Of a stretch of DNA of 41,137 nucleotides, positions 32,595-41,137 are shown piece after piece. The number at the start of each line of letters is the position of its first letter. Position 1 is the first letter of the stretch. A program made the translations under genes and the position numbers. The DNA is taken from NCBI GenBank assembly GCA_003242205.1, contig QGUR01000004.1, positions 1 through 41,137 of the forward strand, in the 5' to 3' direction. Below the pieces are notes generated by a model. That model saw nothing but the letters and a program-made list of their open reading frames with translations, made no database searches and was not told the origin of the DNA. The stretch is from Chloroflexota bacterium. GTDB taxonomy: Bacteria > Chloroflexota > Anaerolineae > Aggregatilineales > Phototrophicaceae.

Positions 32595-34364
32595 ATGAAT
32601 TCTCACGAAACAGGCCGTTATCCATCCGTCGAGGAAGTGCGCCACCTCAGGGACCTGATGGATGTTATTGCGACCGGCTTGAAAAACCAGCAGGATCTGC
32701 TGCGTATTCGTGGCATGAGTCTGCCGCCGGGCGCGCTACAGAGCGTAGAGGACCTGAAAACCCGGCTGGCGTGGCTGGAGGAACGGCTGCTTCAGGACGA
32801 ACGCGAACTGGCGCAACTGCGCGCGCTGGTGGCCACGTCCGCCATGATCAACACCTCGCTCGATCTCGATCTCGTGCTCTCGAAAGCGATGGCCGAGATC
32901 ATTAACCTGACAGGAGCCGAGCGCGGCTTTATCCTGCTCAAGAACTGGACGACGGGCGAGCTTGAGTTTCGCGTCGTCAGCAGCGCCGAGCCGGAGATGC
33001 AGGCGCAGACCAGCGACGGGTATCAGGTTAGCAACACGATCCTCAACCATGTGCTGTCGACGGGCGAGCCGCTGCTGACGGACAACGCCTACCGTGACCC
33101 GCGTATGCAGGACAGCGACACCATCGCCCAGTTCGTGCTGCGCTCGGTGCTATGCGTGCCGCTGCGATACAAAAACACCGTCATCGGCGCGGTGTATGTC
33201 GACAACCGCTATCGCGCCGGCGTCTTCACCGCGCGCGAGTTGAATCTGCTCCGCGCGTTCGCCAATCAGGTGGCAATCGCGATTGAGAACGCGCGCCTGT
33301 TCGCCAACGTGCAGGCGACGCTGGCCGAAATTACCGAGATGAAGGACGTGATGGAGAACGTCTTCACCTCGATCGGCAGCGGCGTCATCACAACCGACGA
33401 TCACTACCATGTGCTGACGTTCAACGCCGCGGCTGCTGCAATCCTGCGCCGTTCGCCGGAGGAAGCGCTCGGCCAGCCGTTGCTGGACGTTCTGCCGCCG
33501 CTCGGTCCCGATTTCATGCAGCGGCTTTCCGCCGTGCGCGAACAGAACGAGAGCCTGTCGCTTGAAGTCGAACCGGAATTGCCGGGCGCACGGCGCGCGG
33601 TGCTCAGCCTGAAACTCAGCCCGTTGAAAGACTCGGCCCAGCAGACGAGGGGCGTCACTATGGTGCTGGACGACCTGACCGCCGAACGCGAACGCGAGCA
33701 GGCGCTTGCCACCGTCCGGCGCTACCTGCCGCCCGGCATGATCGACAAAATCCACGAAATTTCGACCATGGGGCTGGGTGGTGAGCGGCGAGAAGTCACC
33801 TGCCTGTTCGCCGACGTCTGCCCGGTATCGGAGTTCCCGCGCGACCTCGCCCCCGACCAGATGATGGAGCTGCTGAACATCTATCTGAGCCGCGCCACCG
33901 AGACCATCCACTCCACCAATGGGCTGATCGACAAATACAACGGTAGCGAAATCATGGTGCTGTTCAACACGCAGCTCAACCCGCAGCACGACCATGCCCG
34001 CTGGGCCATCGAGGCGGCGCTGCAAATTCGCCGCGCCCTGACGGCGCTCTACGAAATTCTCGATATGGATCCGAATCAGCACCATTACCGCATCGGCATC
34101 CACAGCGGAATTGCGACGCTGGGTAACGTCGGCAGTCTCAAGCGCCGCAATTTCACCGCCATTGGCGATACCATCAATCTCGCCAAACGGCTGCAGGAAA
34201 ACGCCGCGCCGGGACAGATCATCGTGAGCGAAGATACCCTGCGCGACGCGAAAGCCCATGGCGGCCTGCCACCCGATATTGAAGTCACCCAACTGGCGGC
34301 GATTCAGGTTAAGGGACGCCAGCAGCGAACGCCGATCTACGAAGTCAACGGGGTCCTGCCATGA
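32595..34364 (+). CDS. GAF-PAS-class III cyclase protein, C2-like half (second metal Asp replaced by Ser)
   Basis: A 589-residue cytoplasmic protein. A helical N-terminus with coiled-coil character (to about 80) precedes a GAF domain at about 80-235 (INLTGAERGFILL, VLRSVLCVPL, GAVYVDNRY). A PAS domain follows (about 250-365; FTSIGSGVITTDDHYHVLTF), then a class III nucleotide cyclase domain at about 385-585. The catalytic residues are partial. Asp407 in FADVCP is present. The second metal Asp, normally GD, is Ser451 in DKYNGSEIM. The substrate Lys447, Thr521 (FTAIGD), Asn528 and Arg532 (TINLAKR) are all present. This is the pattern of animal C2 domains. The stop overlaps the next start (ATGA). 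Confidence 0.88.
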   Translation: MNSHETGRYPSVEEVRHLRDLMDVIATGLKNQQDLLRIRGMSLPPGALQSVEDLKTRLAWLEERLLQDERELAQLRALVATSAMINTSLDLDLVLSKAMAEIINLTGAERGFILLKNWTTGELEFRVVSSAEPEMQAQTSDGYQVSNTILNHVLSTGEPLLTDNAYRDPRMQDSDTIAQFVLRSVLCVPLRYKNTVIGAVYVDNRYRAGVFTARELNLLRAFANQVAIAIENARLFANVQATLAEITEMKDVMENVFTSIGSGVITTDDHYHVLTFNAAAAAILRRSPEEALGQPLLDVLPPLGPDFMQRLSAVREQNESLSLEVEPELPGARRAVLSLKLSPLKDSAQQTRGVTMVLDDLTAEREREQALATVRRYLPPGMIDKIHEISTMGLGGERREVTCLFADVCPVSEFPRDLAPDQMMELLNIYLSRATETIHSTNGLIDKYNGSEIMVLFNTQLNPQHDHARWAIEAALQIRRALTALYEILDMDPNQHHYRIGIHSGIATLGNVGSLKRRNFTAIGDTINLAKRLQENAAPGQIIVSEDTLRDAKAHGGLPPDIEVTQLAAIQVKGRQQRTPIYEVNGVLP

Positions 34365-36121
34365 CCGAGGAACAGTTCCCGCCGGTCGACGCCGGCGATG
34401 ACGACGTACGCGCCCAGCTACGTGACATCAACGAGCGCGTCAATGAACTCGTCAGCCTGCTTCGCAGCCAGCAGGAAGCGCTGCGCCGGTATGGCATGAA
34501 CCTGCCGTCCAGCACGCTCGACGCGCTCCGGCGTCTGCGCTCGCACAACGATATGCTGTCGAGCCGGGTCATCGGGCTGCAGGCGGAACTGCGGCAACTG
34601 CGCGGGCTGGCCGAATCGACCGCGCTCATCACCTCGTCGCTGGACACCAGCGACGTGCTCAATCAGGTGATCGACAAAGTGATCCAGCTTACGGGCGCGG
34701 AGCGCGGCTATATCCTGCTGCGAAACGAACAGACGGGCGAGATGGAATTTCGGGTGGCGCGCAGCATTGACCCGGAGCAGCTTGGCGCGGATGAGTTCAT
34801 CATCAGCGATACGATCATCGATCGCGTCGTCACCACGGGCGAGCCGGTGCTGACACATAATGCGCTGAGCGATCCGCGCTATCAGAGCCAGGAAAGCATC
34901 GTCGGCTTCGCCCTGAGAAGCATTCTTGCCGTCCCCCTCACCGTGAGCGACGAAGTGATCGGCGTCGTCTACTGCGACAACCGCGTCCGCGCCGGTATTT
35001 TCGACGAGTATGCGCTCAACCTGCTCAAAGCCTTCGCCAATCAGGCCGCCGTCGCCATTCAAAACGCGCGCCTGTTCGAAGCGGCGCGCGCGCGGCTGGT
35101 CGAAATGACCGAAGTGCGCGACCTGATGGATAACGTCTTTACGTCGATCGCCAGCGGCCTGATCACCCTCAACCGGAACAACGTGATCACGGCCTACAAC
35201 CGCGCCGCCGAGCAGATTCTTGAGCTGCCTGCCGCCTCTGCGCTGGGGAAGCCACTGGCCGAGTTTGTGCCGGAACTGGCCGGCGCGTTCGAACGCGCGC
35301 GCCGGGAACCGCTGGAACTCGACCTCGTGGTCGAGCGGCAGAGCCGCCGCTACTGGAAAGTGAAGCTCAATCCGCTGCGTAACGCGGCTGGAGAGAGCGA
35401 AGGCATCGCGCTGGTGCTGGATGACCTGACCGACGAAAAGCGTCACGAGGCACAACTGGACGCCGCCATGCGCTACATGCCCGTGCCGCTGGAAAACCTG
35501 CGCGGAACCGACATCACCGCGCTCAGCGGGCAGGAGCGCGAGATCAGCGTTGTCTGCGCCGATGTGCGCGGCTTTACCAGCTTCAGCGAAGGCGTCGAGC
35601 CGGAAGCCTGCATGACGGTCATCAACCAGTACCTCAGCCGCGCCAGCGACTCGATTGAATTATTTGAAGGCATCATCGACAAGTACATGGGCGACGCCGT
35701 CACCGGCCTGTTTAACACCCAGCTCAACCCGCAGGTCGATCACGCAGTGCGGGCCGTGCGGGCGGCCATGAGCATGGCTTATGACGTGGCCGAATTGCAC
35801 CGCGGCCTGCCGGAAGAACAGCGGTTGTACTATGGCATCGGCGTGCATACCGGGCGCGCCGTGATCGGCAGCGTCGGCAGCCCGGACCGGCGGGAATTCA
35901 GCGCTATCGGCGATGCGCTGGAGCTGAGCAAGCTGCTTCAGGAAAACGCGCTCTATGGCGAAATCATGGTCAGCCCGGCAACCTACGCGCTGGTCAAAGA
36001 CGTCTTCGAGTTCGAACCGTTGCCGCCGCGCCATACCAAAGGCCGCCCTGAATTCACCCTCATGTACCGGCTGGTGGGCCTCAAGCGCAAAACCGGAGAG
36101 ACGGTGAGAGTAGCTTCGTGA
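34361..36121 (+). CDS. GAF-PAS-class III cyclase protein, C1-like half (both metal Asp, no Asn/Arg)
   Basis: A 586-residue paralogue of the preceding gene with the same order. It has a coiled-coil-like N-terminus, a GAF domain at about 80-235 (IQLTGAERGYILL, FALRSILAVPL, GVVYCDNRV), a PAS domain at about 245-365 (FTSIASGLITLNRNNVITAY) and a cyclase domain at about 380-575. Both metal-binding residues are intact: Asp401 in CADVRGFTSF and Asp445 in DKYMGDAV. The transition-state pair is lost: the N-x3-R site reads DALELSKLL, with Glu521 and Leu525. It is thus complementary to the upstream protein. The ATG overlaps the upstream TGA by four bases, which favours coupled, equal synthesis. Confidence 0.88.
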   Translation: MTEEQFPPVDAGDDDVRAQLRDINERVNELVSLLRSQQEALRRYGMNLPSSTLDALRRLRSHNDMLSSRVIGLQAELRQLRGLAESTALITSSLDTSDVLNQVIDKVIQLTGAERGYILLRNEQTGEMEFRVARSIDPEQLGADEFIISDTIIDRVVTTGEPVLTHNALSDPRYQSQESIVGFALRSILAVPLTVSDEVIGVVYCDNRVRAGIFDEYALNLLKAFANQAAVAIQNARLFEAARARLVEMTEVRDLMDNVFTSIASGLITLNRNNVITAYNRAAEQILELPAASALGKPLAEFVPELAGAFERARREPLELDLVVERQSRRYWKVKLNPLRNAAGESEGIALVLDDLTDEKRHEAQLDAAMRYMPVPLENLRGTDITALSGQEREISVVCADVRGFTSFSEGVEPEACMTVINQYLSRASDSIELFEGIIDKYMGDAVTGLFNTQLNPQVDHAVRAVRAAMSMAYDVAELHRGLPEEQRLYYGIGVHTGRAVIGSVGSPDRREFSAIGDALELSKLLQENALYGEIMVSPATYALVKDVFEFEPLPPRHTKGRPEFTLMYRLVGLKRKTGETVRVAS

Positions 36122-36202
36122 AGCGCAAGCGCCGCCAAAGCGAACGCTATTGCCCGACAGGTTTCGCGCCCGGAACGCCTCGCTGCGCGCCGTGAAAATT
36201 CC

Positions 36203-37759
36203 TCAATCTGCGCCCCAACCGCCGCCGCCCGGCGTTTCGATCCACAGCACGTCGCCCGGCTCGACCATAAATTCGGCCTTGCCCCCCAGTTCGATCTCAC
36301 CTTCGCCGCGCACGATCCGGTTACGCCCGGCCAGCCCGGGGCGACCACCTCGCAGGCCATAGGGCGCGTAAATGCGCCGCTCGCTGTTCACGGTCAGTCT
36401 GGCGGGCGCGAGAAATTCGTAGCCTCTCACAATGCCGTCGCCGCCGCGAAAGCGGCCCGCACCGCCGCTGCCCTCGCGCAGACGATAGGCGAGCACGCGC
36501 ACCGGAAGCGCGTATTCGAGCGCTTCGACCGGCGTATTGCGCGTATTGGTCATGTGGCTGTGCCGCCCGCTGAGGCCATCGCCCTGCGGCCCCGCGCCGT
36601 GGCCCCCACCGATGGTTTCGTAGTAAACAAACGGCCGCCCGTCGTGCGTTCCGCCAAAAGTCACATTGTTCATCGTGCCCTGAGACGCCGCCGGGATGAC
36701 ATCGGGCAGCGCCTGCGCCAGCGCCCCCAGCACGACATCGACGATTCGCTGGCTGGTTTCGGTATTGCCGACCGCGACCGCCGCCGGGAAATCGGGATTG
36801 AGCAGGCTGCGCGAGGGCGTTGTCACGCTGATCGGCGCAAAGCAGCCCTGATTGACCGGCAGATCGTCTTCGGCCAGCAGCCGCAGGCAGTAATACACGG
36901 CAGACCGCACGATGGCCTCGACCGCGTTCAGGTTGCCGGCGACCTGAGGCGCTGTGCCGGTGAAATCGACCGCAAATGACCTGTCGCTGACCGTAATCGT
37001 GACGCGGATGGGAATGCGGCGGGCCTCCTGACCGTCGCCTTCCAGAGCATCCTCGAAGGTATACCGGCCATCGGGAATCGCGGCGATGACGGCTTCGGTC
37101 ATGCGCCGGGAATAGTCGATCAGCGCGTTGGCGTGTTCGGTCAGGGCGTCGTAACCGTGGGCTTCCACCAGATGCAGCAGGCGACGAGCGCCGACGCGCT
37201 GGGCGGCAAGCTGCGCTTCGAGATCGCCCTGTCGTTCCTCTGGCCCCCGGCTGTTGGCGGTGATGAGGTCGAACACCGACCGGCTCAGCCGGCCTCCTTC
37301 CACCAGCTTGACCGGCGGGATGATAAGCCCTTCCTGATAAAGCTCGGTGCTCAGGGGCAGAGACCCCGGCGACATGCCGCCGACATCGGCGTGATGGGCG
37401 CGGCTGGCGACGAAAAACGCGACCTGCGCGCCGGCGAATACCGGCGAAACCATGGTGACATCGGGCAGGTGCGTGCCGCCGCGATAGGGATCATTGAGGA
37501 TGATCACATCGCCCGGTTCAAAGCGCTCAAACGCCCGGATCGCGGCCTCGACAGACGCCGGCATGCTGCCGAGATGAACCGGGATATGCGCTGCCTGAGC
37601 GACCATGCGCGCCCCGGCGTCAAAAACCGCGCAGCTAAAATCCAGCCGTTCGCGAATGTTCGGGCTGAACGCCGCCCGCTGCAGCGTCACGCCCATTTCT
37701 TCGGCGACCGACTCAAACAGGCTGCGAAATACGGCAAGCGAAATGGCGTCAACGGGCAT
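36203..37759 (-). CDS. hyuB: Hydantoinase/oxoprolinase subunit B
   Basis: A 518-residue protein of the HyuB family, partner of HyuA in ATP-dependent cleavage of 5-oxoproline, N-methylhydantoin or related cyclic amides. Recognisable motifs are the N-terminal EEMGVTLQRAAFSPNIRERLDF (in part), HIPVHLGSMPASV, DVIILNDPYRGGTHLPD, FVASRAHHADVGGMSPGS, and the C-terminal YETIGGGHGAGPQGDG with HMTNTRNTPVE. I chose the ATG at 37759 (MPVDAISLAVF). It is 90 bases downstream of hyuA on the minus strand. The two subunits sit under a GntR regulator. The substrate cannot be told. Confidence 0.92.
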   Translation of the reverse strand: MPVDAISLAVFRSLFESVAEEMGVTLQRAAFSPNIRERLDFSCAVFDAGARMVAQAAHIPVHLGSMPASVEAAIRAFERFEPGDVIILNDPYRGGTHLPDVTMVSPVFAGAQVAFFVASRAHHADVGGMSPGSLPLSTELYQEGLIIPPVKLVEGGRLSRSVFDLITANSRGPEERQGDLEAQLAAQRVGARRLLHLVEAHGYDALTEHANALIDYSRRMTEAVIAAIPDGRYTFEDALEGDGQEARRIPIRVTITVSDRSFAVDFTGTAPQVAGNLNAVEAIVRSAVYYCLRLLAEDDLPVNQGCFAPISVTTPSRSLLNPDFPAAVAVGNTETSQRIVDVVLGALAQALPDVIPAASQGTMNNVTFGGTHDGRPFVYYETIGGGHGAGPQGDGLSGRHSHMTNTRNTPVEALEYALPVRVLAYRLREGSGGAGRFRGGDGIVRGYEFLAPARLTVNSERRIYAPYGLRGGRPGLAGRNRIVRGEGEIELGGKAEFMVEPGDVLWIETPGGGGWGAD

Positions 37760-37849
37760 GGCGGTTGGCAGGGACGGCGGGCAAAGCCTCGACACGGACG
37801 GACACTTCAATTGCGGTCATCGTGAAATTCCTCAAGCTGCCTTCATCCT

Positions 37850-39859
37850 TCATGCCGGTTCCAAAATCAGGTTGCGATAGGCGTCCACGCGGGCCGACCA
37901 GCCGGGCGCGACGTATACCGTGCTGTCAAGCTGAACCACCAGCGCCGGGCCATGAAACGCCGAACCGGGCGACAATTTCTCGCGCAGATAGATGGCGACG
38001 CCATCTGCGCGCTGCCCGATCCGGGCAGAAGGCGCGGCGTTGGCTTCAAGCAGCTCCGGTTCGAGCGCCGGTTTGCGCGTTATGCAGGTAGCTTCCAGCC
38101 GCAACGTGACCACTTCCACGGCCCGGTCGCGCAGCGCGTGGCCATAGGTCTGCTCGTGCAGGCGGTGAAAGCGCTCCGCCAGATCATCGCCATAGGGCAC
38201 GCTGAGTTCGTATGCCTGCCCCTGATAGCGCATATCCACCGAGGGGCGAAATATCATTTCGGGCTCAGCCACGCCTTCCGCGTCGAGCGCGGCCCGCGCC
38301 TCGGCTTCAAGGTCGTTGATATGCGCTCGTAACGCCTGAACGGTCTCAGCCGTCAGGGGGCCAAGCACGCTGCGGCTGTAGTCAAGCCGTACATCGGCGA
38401 CCAGCAGGCCAAACGCGCACAGCACACCGGGATAGCGCGGCACCAGCACGCGCGGAATCTGCAGGCGCGCGGCGACATCGCAGGCGTGCAGCGGCCCGGC
38501 CCCGCCAAAAGCCATCAGCGTGAAAGCGCGCGGATCGTGCCCGCGCGCAACCGATACCCGTCGCAACGCCCGCTCAATATTGCTGTTGGCGACTTCGAGC
38601 ACGCCAAGCGCCGCGCTTTCCACATCCATGCCCAGAAGCCCCGCCAGCCGCTCCACCGCCGCCGTCGCCGCTGCCGTATCCAGCGACATGCCGCCGCCGA
38701 GGAAATAAGCCGGATCGAGCCGCCCCAGCACGACGTTCGCATCCGTCACCGTCACCCGGTCGCCGCCGCGCCCATAGGCCACCGGGCCGGGATCCGCGCC
38801 CGCGCTCTCCGGGCCAACCCGCAACGCGCCCCCGGCGTCGATGCGGGCGATGGAACCGCCGCCCGCCCCGACCGTCTCGATGTCGAGCAGCCGGACCCGC
38901 AACGGCAAACCGTCGATCTCGGATTCGGCGCGCAGAACCGGCTCACCCGGACACAGCGCCACGTCGGTCGATGTGCCGCCCATGTCGAGCGTGATGATCC
39001 GGTCAAAGCCCGCCAGTTGTGCCAGATGGAAAGCGCCGATCACGCCCGCGGCAGGCCCGCTTAGCGCGGTGTGCGCTGCCAGTTGTCTTGCCGCCGCCGC
39101 GCTGAACGTGCCGCCATCGGACTTCATCATGCTCAGCGGCAGCGACGGAGGCAACGCCGCTTCCAGCCGGCGCAGGTAGCGCCCCACCACCGGGCGAACA
39201 TAGGCTTCAAGCGCGGTCGTACTCGCCCGTTCGTACTCTCGAAACTGCGGCAGCACGTCGCTTGAAAGCACGATCTGTTCCGGTTGGAAGCAGCCGCGCT
39301 CGACCGCGCGCTGGCGCACGGCCTGTTCGTGAACCGGGTTCGCGTAACTATGCAGCAGACACACGGCGACCGACTCGACGCCCTGCGCCTTCAGCGTATC
39401 CAGCGTAGCATCGAGCGCCGTATAGTCGAGCGGCTTCAATACCCGTCCCTGAAAGTCGAGGCGTTCGCGCACTTCAAAACACAGTTCGCGCGGAATCAGC
39501 GGCGGCGGCAACTGCGGCTGCAGCGCATAAAGCCGGGGGCGGTTCTGGCGGCCAATCGCCAGAATATCGCGGAATCCCTCCGTCGTCAGAAAGGCCGCCC
39601 GCGCGCCCTTGCGTTCCAGAATGGCGTTGGTCGCAACCGTCGAGCCATGCGCCAGCCGCGCGATGGCGGTCAGGTCGCCGCCGCTCAGTTCCGCCAATCC
39701 GAAGAGCATGGCGCGCGCCGGATCGTCGGGCGTGCTAAGCTGCTTGTGAATGCGGAGACGGCCGTTATCGACTGCGACAAAGTCGGTGAACGTGCCGCCA
39801 ATATCAACGCCGGTGAACATCGAGCCTGTTTTCCTGTTCGCGAAAACCTGTGCCGCCAT
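37850..39859 (-). CDS. hyuA: Hydantoinase/oxoprolinase subunit A
   Basis: A 669-residue protein of the HyuA family with an actin/ASKHA ATPase fold. The phosphate-binding GVDIGGTFTDFVAVD, AHGSTVATNAILERKG, SDVLPQFREYERASTTALEAYV (in part), the second phosphate motif ITLDMGGTSTDVALC and FGGAGPLHACDVA are all present. It phosphorylates the cyclic-amide substrate that HyuB then opens. The ATG at 39859 shares its last base with the GntR stop (TGATG), suggesting coupling; a second ATG at 39820 (MFTGVDIGG) starts right at the domain. All key motifs look intact. Confidence 0.92.
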   Translation of the reverse strand: MAAQVFANRKTGSMFTGVDIGGTFTDFVAVDNGRLRIHKQLSTPDDPARAMLFGLAELSGGDLTAIARLAHGSTVATNAILERKGARAAFLTTEGFRDILAIGRQNRPRLYALQPQLPPPLIPRELCFEVRERLDFQGRVLKPLDYTALDATLDTLKAQGVESVAVCLLHSYANPVHEQAVRQRAVERGCFQPEQIVLSSDVLPQFREYERASTTALEAYVRPVVGRYLRRLEAALPPSLPLSMMKSDGGTFSAAAARQLAAHTALSGPAAGVIGAFHLAQLAGFDRIITLDMGGTSTDVALCPGEPVLRAESEIDGLPLRVRLLDIETVGAGGGSIARIDAGGALRVGPESAGADPGPVAYGRGGDRVTVTDANVVLGRLDPAYFLGGGMSLDTAAATAAVERLAGLLGMDVESAALGVLEVANSNIERALRRVSVARGHDPRAFTLMAFGGAGPLHACDVAARLQIPRVLVPRYPGVLCAFGLLVADVRLDYSRSVLGPLTAETVQALRAHINDLEAEARAALDAEGVAEPEMIFRPSVDMRYQGQAYELSVPYGDDLAERFHRLHEQTYGHALRDRAVEVVTLRLEATCITRKPALEPELLEANAAPSARIGQRADGVAIYLREKLSPGSAFHGPALVVQLDSTVYVAPGWSARVDAYRNLILEPA

Positions 39860-40503
39860 CAGGGCAGAACGGGCAGGACCATCTCGCGGTAGGCAGCCAG
39901 CAGCGACAACAGCGCCATCTGCGCGCCGTCGCGGTCGCCCGCTTCCATCAGCCGCAGCAGGTCGGCATGCGCTCGAATTTGCGCCTCCAGTTCGTCCGAA
40001 TTGCGCGGCGTCTGCGCCTGTCGGGTCACTTCCAGCAGGCGCATGTAGTTGTACAGCCGCGACAGGATTTCGGCGGTGAGCGCCCTGCCGCTGTTGAGGC
40101 CGATTGTCTCGTGAAAACGGAAGAGCGCCTCAATCGCCAGCGCCGGGCTGGTCGCGCGCCGAGCGGCCCGTATCAGCCGCCGCAGTTCATGAACCCGCGC
40201 CCGTGTCAGCGTATCCATCGCCCATTCCAGCGCAACCGATTCGACGGACGCCAGCAACGCATAGATCTCGATGGCTTCCTCTCGCGTGAAACTGCGGACA
40301 TAGACGCCGCGCCGCGCGTGTTTGACCACCCAGCCATCGTGTTCGAGCAGGCGCAAGGCGTCGCGCACGGTATTCTGGCTGACGTTCAATTCGCGCGCCA
40401 ACGTGATTTCCACCAGCCGTTCGCCACAGCGGAAGCGCCCCTGCAAAATCCCATCGCGCAGCGCGTCCGCCACCGATTCCGCCAGCGTCAGCGAAGCGGC
40501 CAT
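39859..40503 (-). CDS. GntR family regulator, FadR/FCD subfamily
   Basis: A 214-residue transcription factor. The N-terminal winged helix (LTLAESVADALRDGILQG, GERLVEITLARELNVSQNTVRDALRLLEHDGWV in outline) is followed by an all-helical FCD ligand domain (about 85-205) with the metal/acid-binding His residues in FHETIG and HADLLRLMEAGD. The start at 40503 has AGGA eight bases upstream; an earlier ATG at 40566 is possible. It is the first gene of the hyuA-hyuB operon and very likely senses a substrate or product of the hydantoinase. Confidence 0.9.
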   Translation of the reverse strand: MAASLTLAESVADALRDGILQGRFRCGERLVEITLARELNVSQNTVRDALRLLEHDGWVVKHARRGVYVRSFTREEAIEIYALLASVESVALEWAMDTLTRARVHELRRLIRAARRATSPALAIEALFRFHETIGLNSGRALTAEILSRLYNYMRLLEVTRQAQTPRNSDELEAQIRAHADLLRLMEAGDRDGAQMALLSLLAAYREMVLPVLP

Positions 40504-40555
40504 GCTGCGTTCCTGCCCTCCATCCAGTCTGCCGGAATGAATTGTCGCCTGTGAG

Positions 40556-41137
40556 TCATGGTGCAATCCATGTCGGATAGTGGCCGCCGTTTTTCGTCAC
40601 CTGCTGCACGTTTTCGCCGTTGGCGGTCATGATGTAAATCTCGTCGCGCCCGCTCTCGTCCGAACTGAAGGCGATATACCGCCCGTCGGGGCTATAACTC
40701 GCGGACGACTCGTAGCCGGGGCCGTCATAGATGATCCGCTGGTTGTCGCCATCGAAATCCATTACGCCAATCGCGCCGTGGCCCTCTCCCTCCGTCAGAT
40801 AGAGGATTTCCCTGCCGCCGGGGTGAAAGGATGGCGACCAGTCCTTGACGTCGTTATCGGTCAGATAAACCACATCGCCCGCCGCCACATCGAGGCGCGC
40901 GATCTCCCACGTACGCGCGTCACCCGCCATGCCGGTCGTGAACACGATGTAGCGGCCGTCCGGGCTCCAGCGCGGATGGCTATTCCGCCGGCCGTTGCTC
41001 AGCAAAAGCTGTAATTCGCCGCCGCCCGGCCGGATGGTATACAGGTCGTGATTGCCATCGCCGCGGGGTTCACTCGAAAAACAAGAAAATCGCCGTCGGG
41101 AATCAAGACGGGGATGTGTTAGGACAACCAACGTTAG
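40556..41137 (-). pseudogene. TolB-like beta-propeller protein, 5'-truncated, possible frameshift
   Basis: The C-terminal about 190 residues of a WD40/TolB propeller; the start lies beyond the right edge. Blades are clear: HPRWSPDGRYIVFTTG, WSPSFHPGGREILYLTEG and YSPDGRYIAFSSDESGRDEIY, ending in VTKNGGHYPTWIAP. At the very edge the expected blade PDGDFLVF is encoded in a different frame from the following SSEPRGDGNHDLY. One extra T in the five-base T-run at 41077-41081 (minus strand) would join them, so there is either a real frameshift or an assembly/sequencing error near the contig end. Its relation to the propellers at 1837 and 3406 is one of fold only. Confidence 0.7.

Overview
The window reads as a high-GC bacterial chromosome segment, most likely from a member of the Chloroflexota (Anaerolineae-like). 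This is inferred from the mix of genes: TPR/transmembrane/beta-propeller proteins with Pro-Thr linkers, a Ser/Thr kinase ending in 2TM domains, GAF-cyclase proteins, SH3b and PPC secreted proteins, and GTG/TTG starts. I see no rRNA, tRNA, CRISPR array or prophage. Genes are cut at both ends: a TnpB C-terminus on the left and a TolB-like propeller on the right. These may be contig ends.

Layout. 1-210: remnant of an IS200/IS605-type tnpB with its 3' hairpin. 381-1256: cdsA. 1390-5384: four consecutive TPR paralogues, two carrying extracellular propellers. 5394-7361: hldE-type nucleotidyltransferase, dolichol-phosphate-mannose-synthase-like glycosyltransferase and a BON protein. 7581-9182: secreted metalloprotease. 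9266-11443: rhodanese plus TsuA/YeeE sulfur transporter, preceded by a strong promoter and a structured leader with two intrinsic terminators. 11870-14538: mscS-galE-sixA operon (minus). 14721-17204: C2H2 zinc-finger miniprotein, SH3b protein and an RlmD/TrmA-like methyltransferase with altered catalytic residues. 17381-18587: cold-shock protein and inositol monophosphatase. 18703-20789: serine-pathway pair (serA plus aminotransferase, minus). 20947-21570: GyrI-like protein. 22069-24330: rho and efp. 24381-28675: small membrane proteins, an EEP-fold hydrolase, a Ser/Thr kinase and a 2TM relative. 28666-31341: large FtsX/MacB-type permease. 31545-32504: YihY/BrkB. 32595-36121: two overlapping GAF-PAS-cyclase genes. 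36203-40503: GntR regulator with hydantoinase/oxoprolinase A and B subunits. 40556-41137: TolB-like fragment.

The most striking system is the cyclase pair at 32595-36121. The upstream protein has the transition-state Asn/Arg but has Ser in place of the second metal Asp. The downstream protein has both metal Asp residues but lacks the Asn and Arg. This is the division of labour seen between the C2 and C1 halves of animal transmembrane adenylyl cyclases. The genes overlap by ATGA, so I infer an obligate heterodimeric cyclase whose halves each carry their own GAF and PAS sensors. Second is the leader RNA ahead of the rhodanese/TsuA operon, which has mutually exclusive pairings typical of an attenuator or riboswitch and which I cannot assign to a known class. 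Third is the RlmD-like protein in which the Cys nucleophile is Ser and the general-base Glu is Asp.
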